From positions 15,394,001-15,458,000 of the forward strand of contig CANTUV010000024.1 in the NCBI GenBank assembly GCA_947685225.1: a stretch of 64,000 nt of DNA, in the 5' to 3' direction. The number at the start of each line of letters is the position of its first letter. Position 1 is the first letter of the stretch. Both the position numbers and the translations under genes were made by a program. Below the pieces are notes generated by a model. It was not told the origin of the DNA and did not search any database. It was given only the letters and a program-made list of their open reading frames with translations. Source of the stretch: Garcia nutans. Its lineage: Eukaryota; Streptophyta; Magnoliopsida; Malpighiales; Euphorbiaceae. Positions 45,701 through 57,075 of the stretch are shown here, piece after piece.

Positions 45701-46544
45701 GACCGTTATAAACCCACTTCAACATTCAAAAAGGGCGACCGCACCTTTGTTATGCATGATCGTCCCGACAACCACAGCATGGGCAAGATTCCTACTGCAG
45801 AGCACTAAAATTCAACCGTTGAAGTATTTTTAAATGCAGCGACCGTACCTTGTCCAAGGACGACCGCATGAGATATGAGCGCAACCATCCTTGTATGAAG
45901 GACGATCGCGAAATACTTCGGACAGTTTAATAAAGAAGTTCTAAACTACCAAGACTTTATTCTCACTATCAATAACGGCTAGTAAGACCACATTGGCTAT
46001 AAATACAGTGCTTCTACAAGAAAAGCAACAAGAAGTGAAGCAAAAAAAAAGAATTTGATAGCTAAGCAACAACTTTTCTTTTACTTAAACTTACATTTGA
46101 ATTGTAATGAATGTTAGGTGTAAGCATTGAAAACACCGTTGTATAAGTTTGAGCGTGAGCTTGGAAAACACTTGGGTTGTGAGAGTAAGCCTTGTAAAAC
46201 TCTTGTTTAGGTTGTGAGAGTGAGCCTTAAAAACTCCTTTAAAGGTTCTTGAGTGTAAGCCTTAGAAAAACACTTGTGAAGTTAGGTGTGAACTTGTGAA
46301 AACACCAAAGTTGGAAGTGAGCTTGTAAAAACTTCAAAGATTAGTGGAACCTTAACAAGTTATTAAGGAAGTGGATGTAGGATTGAAGTAAATCCAAACC
46401 ACTATAAATCTTGTGTGTTCTTTCTTTCTTCCATTACTCAACCATCTCTCTATTCCGCATTTCTATTTTGTTGCGATTTTTAATTGTCATTATTTCTTGA
46501 GGAAACCAATTCACCCCCCTCTTGGTTGCCATATTGGGACAACA
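42762..46544 (+). repeat. 5' LTR of the Sirevirus, with a solo LTR inside
   Basis: TGTTAGAAAAATGATC begins it and TTGGGACAACA ends it. Without the insert 43316-45694 and one TGACA it is 1399 bp. GCGGTCGC, GCGACCGC and CGACCGTCCC boxes fill 42887-43260 and 45734-45912. A TATA box (CTATAAATA, 45998-46006) follows, preceded by ATAACGGCTAG. GTGAGCTTG/AAAACAC repeats fill 46130-46330. The C-rich signal CACCCCCCTC precedes the 3' end. Frames across the boxes are rejected. Confidence 0.9.
43316..45694 (+). mobile_element. Tekay-type solo LTR inside the Sirevirus 5' LTR
   Basis: The insert of 2379 bp begins TGTAATATCC and ends GGGGTGTTACA, with TGACA duplicated at 43311-43315 and 45695-45699. The uninterrupted site is visible at 54379-54387 in the 3' LTR. 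It is the same family as 57313-59935, which lies in the other orientation. At 44180-44345 it has ACACGGCC boxes. Inverted arms at 44739-44780 and 44990-45029 enclose CTTGAAGCTAGGTTGG phrases. It has no interior, as expected after recombination between two LTRs. Confidence 0.9.
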
Positions 46545-46546
46545 AT

Positions 46547-46558
46547 TGGTATTAGAGC
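46547..46558 (+). promoter_or_regulatory. Sirevirus primer binding site
   Basis: TGGTATTAGAGC is a one-base variant of the initiator-tRNA-Met primer site, two bases after the LTR. Confidence 0.85.
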
Positions 46559-46597
46559 CTGAGATTTCTTAAACTTAATTGTGAAATTTGATCCACT

Positions 46598-48436
46598 ATG
46601 GCAACTTCTTCTTCATCAAACTCTCATGGAAATCTTAACACTATTCTTAGACCCTACTTTGATGGAACTGATTATTCATATTGGAAACACAAAATGCATT
46701 TGTTTCTAGACAGTGAAGGGATTGAACTATGGGATTTCGTGGAAAGTGAGTGGAAACCTCCCACTTATGAAGCTGACGGTATTCAAGTTCCACTTCCCAA
46801 AGCACAATGGTCAACTAGCAATGTCAAAGATCGATTCAGGAACAACAGAGCCGCTTCCATCTTGATGAATTCCATTTCAAGAGAAGAAGGTGGAAGAGTT
46901 CAACATTTAACTTGTGCACATTGCATTTGGAAAACACTCGAAAACTACCATGAAGGTATGACTCAAGTAGGATTTACCAAGAAACAAATGCATGTCCATG
47001 AATATGAGCTATTCAAGATGAAATCAAATGAAAATGTCACCGACATGACCAATCGCTTGCTTGCTATTGTCAATGAACTAAAGAAGTATGGCAAGGTATA
47101 TGATCAAGGTGATGTAAACAGTAAAATCTTGAGAGCACTAAGAGCTAGAAAAAACTTTGAATCAAAAGCATCATCCATAGAAGAAGCTGATGATCTCAAC
47201 ACATTAAGAACCGACGAGCTAGTTGGTAAACTACTCACATTTGAGCTACACAGTGAGAAAGAAGAAGATCAAGGTGAAAAGGAAAAAAGAAAACCAATTG
47301 CACTCAAAGCAATCAAAGAAGTTGAGAGCACAAGCAATGAAGGTACTGATGATGAAGATGAAATGGCAATGTTCTAAAAAAGAATCAATGAATGGAAAAG
47401 GAAGAAAAGATTACAAGCAAACAAAGGTACACCTCCAAAATTCTCCTTCAAAGAGAAAGAAAAGAAAAATGAGGTAAAATGCTATGAATGTGGAAAAACT
47501 GGTCACATTAAATCAGATTGCTTCAAATTGAAAAACAAAAAGAAATAGGATAAAGAAAAGAAAAAGTCTCTCAAAGCCATATGGGATGACTCTTCTTCAA
47601 GTGATGAAGAAGAAGAAGAAGGAATTGCAAATTTGTGTCTCATGGCTATTGAAGATGACTCCAATGAGGTAAGCACTCAATCCTTTGATCTAGTAGCACA
47701 TAATGATACAAATGATATAGATGATAGTGATTTGATTGAGCACATGAACTTTAAAATAGAAAAATATTTTTCTAAAATGATGCTTTATAAAGAGAAAAAC
47801 TCTAAGTTAGAAAAGGATTTTATATGCTTAAAGAACTCTACCTTAGAATTGAAAACCTCAAATGAACACTTGATGAATACGATAGGAGAGTTAAATAAAA
47901 ACTCACATGACTTAGAAAAAGTTATTAAAGAAAATGAAACATTGAAGCATGAACTAAAAGAACTGAAAGAATCAATTTCCAGATTTCATAAAGGAAAGGA
48001 AGCATTAAACACATTAATTAATAACCAAAGATCACCTTCCTTAAAATACGGATTAGGATTCAATGGCTCAACCAACATTGCACCAAGCAAACCAACATTT
48101 GTAAAAGCATCTACAATTGAAATCCTTGATGTTCATATCAAAGATGCTTTCACCAAGTCTACTTCTTATGGTTTGCTAGGAAATAAAGCCAAAAATAATT
48201 ATGCATTTTTGTACACTAAACTTGCACAAAAGAAATCACATACTTGTAGTTGTATGCATGATACTTTAAATACAAAAAGAAAAATGCAGAAGTATAGAAT
48301 ACCATGGCAATGCACATATTGCATGAAATTCGGACGCAAAAATTTTTCTTGTTATATAAGAAAGGCTCATCTCAAGTTAGAAGACACTTTTACTACTAAC
48401 CATCAAGGACCCAACTTCATGTGGGTACCTAAATGA
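46598..48436 (+). pseudogene. gag: Sirevirus gag, two in-frame stops
   Basis: ATG at 46598 starts a 613-codon frame interrupted only by TAA (47375) and TAG (47546). Residues 1-230 are a UBN2-type Copia gag domain (YFDGTDYSYWKHKMHLFLDS, VTDMTNRLLAIVNELK). A first zinc knuckle is CYECGKTGHIKSDC (about 47479-47520). An acidic stretch and a long coiled coil follow (about 47740-48000, KENETLKHELKELKESI), the extension typical of Sireviruses. A second, degraded knuckle CTYCMKFGRKNFSC is near 48310-48352. The end GPNFMWVPK runs into an ATGA overlap with pol. The product would form the particle; the coiled coil may bind host dynein light chain, as reported for Sireviruses (inferred only). Confidence 0.88.
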
Positions 48437-51400
48437 AGATGATCACTATTGCCTTACAGGTATGCCTAAAATCTACTATCAATGAAAGCACATGGCTTGT
48501 GGATAGTGGATGCTCAAGGCATATGACTGGGAATGCAAAGCTCTTTACAAGTATTACCTACAAACATGGAGGTAATGTAACTTTTGGAAACAATGCTAAA
48601 GGTAAGATTCTTGGTGTTGGCTCCATTGGTTCTATTGGTAAGGATTTAATAGAAGATGTATGGCTTGTTGATGGTTTGAAACATAACTTGCTAAGTGTTA
48701 GTCAACTTTGTGATAAAGCATACTTTGTCAATTTTGATTCCAAAGAATGCAAGATCACGAATTCAAATGATATTATCATATTTAAGGGTACTAGAACAAA
48801 CAACACTTATAATATCAACATACATTCAAATCATACATTTAAATGTTTAATTTCCACTAACAATGATGCATGGTTATGGCATAGAAGACTAGGACATGCT
48901 GGTATGGATCAATTAAAATATATCTGCAATGAAAACTTAGTTGATGGCCTACCTAAGATAAAATATGACAAAGATAGGATTTGTGAACCTTGTCAACATG
49001 GTAAGCAACATAAAAGCTCATTTAAATCAAAGAGTGTTATAAGCACCACTAGACCTTTAGAGCTCATTCATTTGGATTTGTTTGGACCAAATAGAGTTAC
49101 AAGCCTAGGAGGCAAATCATATGCATTTGTTCTTGTTGATGATTACTCTAGATTCACATGGGTTAATTTCTTAGCTCAAAAGAATGAAGCCTTTAATTAT
49201 TTCAAAAACATTTGCAAAAAGAGTTCAAAATGAAAAAGGATATGTGATCACATCTATTAGAAGTGATCATGGCAAAGAATTTGAGAATGAAAATTTTGAA
49301 GATTTTTGTAATGAACTTGGCATTTCACATAATTTTTCTGCTCCTAGAACTCCACAGCAAAATGGTGCAGTTGAAAGGAAAAATAGAACTTTAATTGAAA
49401 TGGCTAGGACAATGCTCAATGAATATGATTTACCATCTTATTTTTGGGCAGAAGCCGTTAATACAGCTTGTTACATTGCAAATCGTGTTTACAAAAGGCA
49501 TTTAACTAATAAAACTTCTTATGAGCTATGGAATGGAAGAATACCCAGAATTGGATATTTTAGAGTATTCGGATGCAAATGCTTCATATTGAATACCAAG
49601 GATAATCTTGGAAAATTTTCATCCAAATCAGATGAAGGCATATTCCTAGGATATTCATCATATAGCAAAGCATATAGGGTATTTAACATGAAAACTCTAG
49701 TTATAGAAGAAACAATGCATGTTGTATTTGATGAATCATCTAAACGTGATCAAAAGAAAGGTATTACTTTCAATGACCCTGCAGGTACTCTTGAACCTCT
49801 TGAATCTATTGATGCTCCAAAGATCAATCAGTATGAACTTGAAGAAAAGACTCAAGATCTACCTAAGGATTGACAATACAAGAAAGACCATCCTAAGGAA
49901 CTCATCATTGGAGAAACATCTAAGGGAGTAATTACTAGATCTAAAATTAATCATATAGATGTTAATTTTGCTTTTTTTTCTCAAATTGAGCCAAAGACTG
50001 TTGAGGAGGCTTTAAATGATGAAAATTGGATAACTGCAATGCAAGATGAACTTAATCAATTTGAAAGAAATAATGTTTGGCAACTTACTCCTAGACCTAC
50101 AGATCACTCTATAATAGGATGCAAATGGGTCTATAGGAATAAGCTTGATGAGAATGGTCACATTGTTAGAAATAAAGCAAGATTGGTAGCCAAAGGCTAT
50201 AATCAAGAAGAAGGTATTAACTATGATGAAACTTTTGCCCTTGTAGCCATATTAGAACCTATTAGAATATTACTTGCTTTTGCATGTCATATGAACTTTA
50301 AACTCTTTCAAATGGATGTTAAAAGTGCATTTCTAAATGGACTTATAAGCGAAGAAGTTTATGTAGAACAACCTCCTGGTTTTGAAAACTACAAATTTCC
50401 TGATCATGTTTTCAAACTTACCAAAGCTTTATATGGATTGAAACAAGCACCAAGAGCTTGGTATGATAAACTTAGTGCATATTTACTTGAAAATGGTTTT
50501 TCAAAAGGAAAAGTAGACACAACTCTCTTTGTTAAAAAGGATAAGCATAACATTTTGATTGTACAAGTTTATGTGGATGACATAATATTTGGAGCTATTA
50601 ATGATGCCTTGTGCAAAGAATTTACTTCTTGTATGACTAGGGAATTTGAAATGAGCATGATGGGTGAACTCAAGTTCTTCCTTGGACTGCAAGTCAAGCA
50701 ATGTGAAGATGGGATCTTCATCAACCAATCCAAATATACAAAAGAACTCATCAAGAAATTTGGAATGGATGGCTGCAAAACTAGCAAAACTCCTATGAGC
50801 ACATCCTTGAAATTAGGTAAAGATGAAAATGGTAAAGCAGTAGATGAGAAGAAATATCGAGGTATCATCGGATCACTACTTTACTTAACCGCTTCTAGAC
50901 TTGATATAATGTATAGTGTATGTCTTTGTGCTAGATTTCAAACTAGTCCTAAAGAATCACACTTGAATGCCACTAAGAGAATTTTGAAATATTTGAGTGG
51001 TACAATGCATTTGGGACTTTGGTATCCTAAAAACACATCATTTCATATCATAGGCTTTTCAGATGCAGATTATGCTGGTAGTATCTTAGATAGGAAGAGC
51101 ACTACAGGAGCATGTCACTTTCTTGGTAATTGTCTAGTTTCTTGGCATAGTAAGAAACAAGCATCGGTTGCTTTATCCACAACGGAAGCTGAATATGTTG
51201 CAGCATGTTTTTGTTGCACACAAGTATTATGGATGAAACAACAATTGCTTGACTATGGTAAAGCATTTAACAATATCTCCATTAAATGTGACAACACTAG
51301 TGCTATCAATTTGTCTAAAAACCCTATCCAACACTCTAGATCCAAACATATAGATATTAGACATCATTTCTAGAGAGAAAATGTACAAAATCAGAATATA

Positions 51401-51523
51401 ATCCTAGAATTTATAGATACACAAAATCAAATTGCTGATATCTTTACAAAACACTTGAATGAAGATAGACTTAACTTCATTAAACTTAATTTAGGAATGA
51501 TTGATGGAATCACTTTGAATTAA
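48433..51523 (+). pseudogene. pol: Sirevirus pol: protease, integrase, RT, RNase H
   Basis: The frame opens at the ATGA overlap. Protease: WLVDSGCSRHMTG, with the catalytic DSG near 48502. Integrase: the HRRLGHAG to CEPCQHGKQHKSSF zinc region, then LIHLDLFGP (Asp), SIRSDHGKEFEN (Asp) and PQQNGAVERKNRTL (Glu). Reverse transcriptase: ENWITAMQDEL, FQMDVKSAFLNG, the box VYVDDIIFG near 50565-50590, and YGLKQAPRAWYDKL. RNase H: GFSDADYAGS and STTEAEYVAA. It ends with NQIADIFTKHL at about 51420 and TAA 51521. Damage: one frame change at about 49210 inside integrase, TGA at 49871 and TAG at 51371. All catalytic residues remain. In Copia elements integrase precedes RT, as here. Confidence 0.92.
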
Positions 51524-51617
51524 TTGCCTATCAATGAAGTTTCAATGTGCATAAAATTTTCTTTTGCCTAAACATTAGAAAATTCTTCCATCTTTCCTTG
51601 AATCTTTCATTTCTAAG

Positions 51618-51965
51618 TCAGTCGCGTTCGCTCCAGTGTCCATAGCGATCGCTATCTCATCTGCCAGATTCATTCAAATTAAAATCTCTGTGCGCGGTCG
51701 AGAAAATTTGTGCGCGGACGCACTAATTTGAATAGTTTCGACCGTTACAGACAGTTTCTTCACCTGCGAGCGTACTGATCTTGCTAATGGTCGCTAGACC
51801 GCATTTCGCGATCGCACCCTTTTAAATCTGCGACCGCACTCTGTACACTCTGCTCGAAATTTTGTAACTGTTGGCTGTATGACAGGTCGCAACTCTTAAC
51901 TTTCAACAGTCATAAACGGCTATTTTCTTAATTTCTTCTATTTAAGAGTGTGATACATCAGTTTC
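51618..51965 (+). promoter_or_regulatory. GC box cluster and promoter-like stretch before the third ORF
   Basis: Between pol and the third ORF lie AGCGATCGCT, GCGCGGTCGAG, GCGCGGACGCAC, GGTCGCTAGACCGC, CGCGATCGCACC and GCGACCGCAC, the same words as in the LTR. They are followed by ATAAACGGCTA at about 51911 and TCTATTTAAGAG at about 51938. That mirrors the LTR order of boxes, ATAACGGCTAG and TATA box. An internal promoter for the third ORF is my inference. Extra boxes near the env gene are described for Sireviruses. Confidence 0.65.
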
Positions 51966-52086
51966 TTTGATATTTTGCTTATTAAAGCATATAAACTTCC
52001 CTCTAAATCTCGAAAATCCTCTCAAAATCATCTGCTTCTCAAAACACCCTCTGTTTTCCAGTTTTCTTCTTTTTCTTTCTATTCTA

Positions 52087-53430
52087 ATGGCTCCCAAAAA
52101 GAAGACAACCTCCAAAATAAAAGGAAAAGCAAAGAGAGCTCCAGGAATCACAATAAGAGAACCAATAGATGATACTCCATCTCCTCCATAGTCCAAAAGA
52201 GGTGAGAAAATTCACAAACCTCACCATCAAACTTCTGAGGAAGATGTTAGGTATGCCATGCTGAAGAGAAAGAAAGTTGAGGGAACCAAATCTCCTTTTG
52301 GTGGGATGCTTTCTGCCCTGAATATCAAGGAAGAAATTGAAAGATTACTAGATGTCCTTGGATGGAGAAAGTTTGTATTTCCTGAGGAGGTAGGCTATTC
52401 CAATTTAAGCAAGGAATTCCTTATGTCTTTCCAAATAAAGAAGAGTGCTAACTCTGCACTGGGATGGTATGGGGTTAGGTTTAAATTGTTTGATCAATAC
52501 CAAGCCTTAACCCTAGAAGACTTTGGCAATATTTGGAACTTTCCTGCTGATGGTATAACCTCCTACAACGATCAAACCTTTTCAAACCAAACTCTCTCTG
52601 CTTTCTGGCAAGAAATTTCTGTGGAAACTTCTTTTGAAAAAGAATCAAAAGCCAGACACATCAAATCCCTCACCCATTAGATGCTCCATAGGATTATCAC
52701 CTACACCATCCATCAAAGAGCTGATGGGAATGAAAAGGTAACAAAAAGAGACCTCATATTTTTATATGCTTTCACCCATAACATTCAAATGAACACAACC
52801 AAGTTCTTGATTGACACCCTCTATCATCATGCAGTTACAAGAACTGAAACTTTCTTCTTATCCTCCCAAATAACTCAAATAGCTAGGCACCTGAACCTTC
52901 TAAATGATATGAACTTAGCTACATTGAGAAACCCTTTCAATCTTGCCTCTAGTGCCATCACAATTGACTATCTAGAACATGTTGGATGTGTAAGGAAGAT
53001 TGAAAGTACATATGTGTATTATTTTGGCAAAAAAGGAGTTGTGGATAGACAAAAGAAAAGGCCAAGGTACACAATTGAGGAAGAGGGAGACTCTGTGGAA
53101 GTTGTTGTGGAATTACCTCTAAAAGATACTTCATCAAAAGCTACTCAAGAAACTACCTCATCCTCGACTCAACTCATCCTCAATGCTATCAAATCTCTCT
53201 CCAGGAAACTCTTTAGATTCAAGAAAAGTGTCTCCAAAAGATTGCATCACTTGAACAAGAGAATTGACCTTATATCTCACATGCATCATGATCTCTATGA
53301 TATGCAAGGCAAATTGGACTTGCCTCAATGCAATCTTGAAGATTGGGATATAAGTGATCATACCCAAAGTCTTCCTGAAGAAGAAGAGTCCATTAGTACT
53401 AGCTCTACCTCTTTTGCTCCTCAAGATTAA
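52087..53430 (+). pseudogene. Env-like third ORF of the Sirevirus, two stops
   Basis: ATG at 52087 opens a 448-codon frame broken only by TAG at 52189 and 52678. The N-terminus is very basic (MAPKKKTTSKIKGKAKR). The middle (LDVLGWRKFVFPEEVGY, ALTLEDFGNIWNFPADG, HQRADGNEKVTKRDLIFLYA) resembles the plant ORF known from Athila and Sirevirus elements, catalogued as a putative plant transposon protein. A serine-rich acidic tail follows a basic predicted coil (LSRKLFRFKKSVSKRLHHLN). I see no signal peptide or clear membrane segment, so envelope function is by position only. Its preservation matches pol, suggesting it was under selection until recently. Confidence 0.7.
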
Positions 53431-53670
53431 GGAAAAGCTCCTTTAGTAGAAGAAGAGATAGATGAGGATGATGATTTAGAATAGTTTTCATTTTCAACAC
53501 ATTTAGTTTCAATAGTTTACATCTTCATTTTGTGTTATGCCTTGATATGTTTGTTGCTTTATTTTTTTAATATATCTTTGTACTTTCCTCTATCTTTTAA
53601 TAAACATAATGTTTAGTATCTTTTAATCTTCAAGATATGTTATGCAATGGGAAAAATGTTTTGCCTATGA

Positions 53671-53831
53671 CAATGGGGGAGAAAATAGTACGAATGATTG
53701 TTTAACTAAACCAAGATAATCAAATAATAACAAGATATACTTAACCATGATTCATGCATATGTTAAGGGGGAGCATTTTAGATTTTTTTTAATCATTCCA
53801 TTTGGATTGTCAAAGTCAAAATGGGGGAGAT
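53671..53831 (+). promoter_or_regulatory. Cluster of three purine tracts before the 3' LTR
   Basis: AATGGGGGAGAAAA (about 53668), TTAAGGGGGAGC (about 53763) and AATGGGGGAGA (53820-53830) precede the LTR. The last abuts it. Around it, TTGTCAAAGTCAAAAT (53807-53822) and ATTTTGATCCTTGACAA (53851-53867) form an inverted repeat that reaches into the LTR. Multiple tracts with such a repeat are a known Sirevirus trait. Confidence 0.8.
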
Positions 53832-55233
53832 TTTTAGACAAATGATCTCAATTTTGATCCTTGACAACTCAAATTGAATGATCCATTTAACATGTGTTTG
53901 AAGAATCTTGTTGCAGGCTTAGGTTACTTATAATAAAGCTGAACAGAACACTTTTAGCGGTCGCACCAAACCTTAATACGACTGCACCATTCAATTAAAG
54001 GATGAAACCTTATCACAGTAGGTTTCGCGGTCAGAAACCAGACCTCAGTAACGACCGCACTCAATGAAGAGCGACCGTCCCAAGTTATGGACGACCGCTA
54101 CTCAAGGAACTCAAATCATTTTAATCACAGTAAGGTTTGCGGTGACAAGAACGGTGAATGACACGGCCTCGCTTACCACTTTAGCGACCGCGCATTCATA
54201 TTCGCGACCACTTTGCCAATATAGGAGAAAATTGCTTAAAGAGATAGTAGTGTTCGCGTCCTCAGGTGCGTCCAGAAGTTCGACGCGAGTCTCTCAACTC
54301 GACCGCGAGATTCTACCTAGGGCGACCGCGACATTCAAATTTTGGCGGACATCTCTTCTGCCCTGTCAGAGAATGACACGTGACATGACCGTTATAAACC
54401 CACTTCAACATTCAAAAAGGGTGACCGCACCTTTGTTATGCGCGACCGTCCCGACAACCACAACATGGGCAAGATTCCTACTGCAGAGCACTAAAATTCG
54501 GCCATTGAAGTATTTTTAAATGCAGCGATCGTACCTTGTCCAAGGACGACCGCATGAGATATGAGCGCGACCATCCTTGTATGAAGGACGACCGCAAAAT
54601 ACATCGGACTGTTTAATAAAGAAGGTCTAAACTACCAAGACTTTATTCTCACTACTAATAACGGCTAGTAAGACCACATTGGCTATAAATACAGTGCTTC
54701 TACAAGAAAAACAACAAGAAGTGAAGCAAAAAAAAGAATTTGATAGCCAAGCAACAACTTTTCTTTTACTTAAACTTACATTTGAATTGTAATGAATGTT
54801 AGGTGTAAGCATTGAAAACACCGTTGTATAAGTTTGAGTGTGAGCTTGAAAAACACTTGGGTTGTGAGAGTAAGCCTTGTAAAACTCTTGTTTAGGTTGT
54901 GAGAGTGAGCCTTAAAAACTCCTTTAAAGGTTCTTGAGTGTAAGCCTTAGAAAAACACTTGTGTAGTTAGGTGTGAACTTGTGAAAACACCAAAGTTGGA
55001 AGTGAGCTTGTAAAAACTTCAAAGATTAGTGGAACCTTAACAAGTTGTTAAGGAAGTGGATGTAGGATTGAAGTAAATCCGAACCACTATAAATCTTGTG
55101 TGTTCTTTCTTTCTTCCATTACTCAACCATCTCTCTATTCCGCATTTCTATTTTGTTGAGTTTTTTAATTGTCATTATTTCTTGAGGAAACCAATTCACC
55201 CCCCCCCCTCTTGGTTGCCATCTTGGGACAACA
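53832..55233 (+). repeat. 3' LTR of the Sirevirus
   Basis: This is an uninterrupted 1402-bp LTR. It begins TTTTAGACAAATG where the partner has TGTTAGAAAAATG and ends TTGGGACAACA. GC boxes span 53957-54595, the TATA box is at 54683-54691 and a run of nine C at about 55199 is the C-rich signal. The 151-codon frame at 54064-54519 is read through the boxes and rejected. Confidence 0.92.
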
Positions 55234-55238
55234 GCCTT

Positions 55239-55805
55239 TTTAAGAAAAAATGGGTTCACCTAATTGCCTTAATCATATTGGTGCCTAAATAAAATTTTTA
55301 TGTATTCTTAAAATGCATGTCAAAGCAAGTTCTAGCAATTCATCAATCAAAGATGTTTACACACAATAAAAAATAATAAGTTGATATCCAACTTAATAGG
55401 CTTAATGCCTCACTAGTTTAAAGGTGATGCAAGAATAACCAACAAAATTGACAATAAGTACCGATTCTAATCAATTCTCAAATTCATGCTTCAAAAATTT
55501 AATGGTTATGTATCAACAATCTTATAACAATTGAACTTTTCAAAAATTCATTTATTCAAGGAAAAACATTAACTAAACTTAAACAAAGATAAGTTATAAG
55601 TAGAAACACAAATTGCACCTCACACTTAAAGATTCATATTGTCCCCAATGTAAGCATGCATAAATTAAAAGAGCAGAGTTTAGATGAAACCTAATTTCCA
55701 TCGTTTCCATATGCGATATGAAGTGCTCCTTCCATCCTTAATGAAATTAACGCCCATGTTTGAAAAAATGAATAGCATGCAACACCGAAAGGTGCCCAAT
55801 GTATT
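55239..55805 (-). other. Athila interior, downstream non-coding part
   Basis: On the minus strand, following the pol remnant, is TTACATTGGGGACAATATGA (about 55650), close to the TTGGGGACAATG phrase common after Athila-type pol genes. No other coding motif is present. Confidence 0.5.
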
Positions 55806-56339
55806 TCAAAGTCTAAGTAGCATCCTTTGAAGAGCAAATGTCCAAAGGGAACGTGTGAAGGTTGTCTTAGGGTGATCCTCCAATGCTATAGAAACTTGGT
55901 AAGAACCTTTTTCATTTTGCAACTTTGTTATATTCATTTTTTGCTCTTCCTCACCACCGAGAGTGGAAGAGATGATCGTTGGTTGCATACTGTTCCCCCC
56001 AACCAAAACATAATTCAAAATTTTTGGGGTCTTTTTAAGTTCAACCAAGTTTGGTTGAATCTCTTTCTCATCCTCTTTAGAAATCTGAAGTCCCCTCTCA
56101 ACAACCTCAGCATTTAAGATTAACTTGCACTCCTCAATTTCTGAATTAGAAATTTTAGGCTCTTCTTCCAAGGTCATGGCCATCTTAAGCTCATCTTCAC
56201 TATCTTCTTTATAGGGCATGTCATAGATTTCAGAAAGTTGCTTACCTTGTTTCTCATCCTTCAATCTACTTGGGAATGGAATTGGTGGCATATAAGGATT
56301 TGGAGACTCATGCAAATTTGGTGAGGTTGATGCTTCCAA
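55806..56339 (-). pseudogene. Athila pol remnant with large internal deletions
   Basis: The 177-codon minus frame starts with YMPPIPFPSRLKDEKQGKQL, the linker before protease in Athila-type polyproteins. It runs through an acidic stretch to words resembling the protease-RT linker (ILNYVLVGGNSMQPTIISS, then TLGGEEEQKM). It ends in an RT-like motif, EDHPKTTFTRSLWTFALQRM. Protease, most of RT, RNase H and integrase are absent. The frame is open although hundreds of residues are gone, so the deletions either kept frame or the open frame is fortuitous. Confidence 0.65.
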
Positions 56340-56706
56340 ATTCTCCTCCTCCTTTGATTGACTTGGTTCCTCTATGTTGGGTTGTATATTCTCTCCATGT
56401 TCTTCTTGATTAGTACCTGTATCAAAGGAATCACAAACTTTGTTATGTATTACCTATTGTCATTGGCTTGCTCTATTTGGCTAGGAGATTCCACTTTTAG
56501 GTGTGCTCGAAGTTGATTTGCCAGTTGCCCAACTTGAGTTTCCACCTTCTTCAATGATACCTCCAAAGAATCAAACCTCTTATTGCTCCCATCCTGATTT
56601 TGTGTGCTAATTTGAATGAAAGCATTCAAATTATCTTCTAATGTGGGCTCCTTAAGTTGAACTTGATTTTATGTGCTAATTTGAATAAAGGCAATCAAAT
56701 TATCTT

Positions 56707-57075
56707 TCAATGTGGATATCTTAAGGTGATCTTGATTTGAACATTGTCCTTGAAAGTAAGAACTTCTTTGGTAAGGTTGAAAAAATTATTGAGGTGGAAT
56801 TTGCTACTGGTTTTTCCAAGAAAATTTAGGTAGTTTCTCCAACTTGGATTATAAGGATTGAAATATGGGTCATTTCTACCCCTTGGCTGGAAACTTTCAA
56901 AGCCATATTCTTCCTCTTGCCTCTCTTGGTATTGTTCAAAACCAAATGAACACATGGTTTCACTATGTCCTACAATGCCACATGTTGTACATACTTCATG
57001 AGTAGGCATAGCTGCTCTTACTCTTCCATTTAGCATCTTAAGTTGACTTGTTAATTCTGCTAATTGCCATGCCAT
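56707..57075 (-). pseudogene. Athila gag remnant with zinc knuckle
   Basis: The frame begins MAWQLAELTSQLKMLNGRV and contains the knuckle CTTCGIVGHSETMC. Then come FESFQPRGRNDPYFNPYN and PSWRNYLNF, a pattern typical of the gag C-terminus in Athila-type elements. The capsid part upstream is missing, since only 130 bases separate this frame from the primer site. Between it and the pol remnant (56340-56706) is a hydrophilic linker with stops. Confidence 0.7.

Larger units (their letters stand above)
42762..55233 (+). mobile_element. Env-type Sirevirus (SIRE, Ty1/Copia), nearly complete
   Basis: The element is 12.5 kb including a 2.4-kb insert, with GCCTT duplicated at 42757-42761 and 55234-55238. 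Its order is LTR, initiator-Met primer site, long gag, pol (PR, INT, RT, RH), a box cluster, an env-like third ORF, clustered purine tracts, LTR. These are the defining traits of the envelope-carrying Sireviruses. LTRs (about 1400 bp each without the insert) differ by a few percent. Coding damage is light: two stops in gag, one frameshift and two stops in pol, two stops in the third ORF. Confidence 0.9.

Noticed and set aside
54064..54519. 151-codon open frame in the Sirevirus 3' LTR (and its partner at 43021-43320)
   Set aside because: It lies wholly in U3 and is read through the GC box array. The frame is an effect of GC-rich repeats and is broken in the other LTR.
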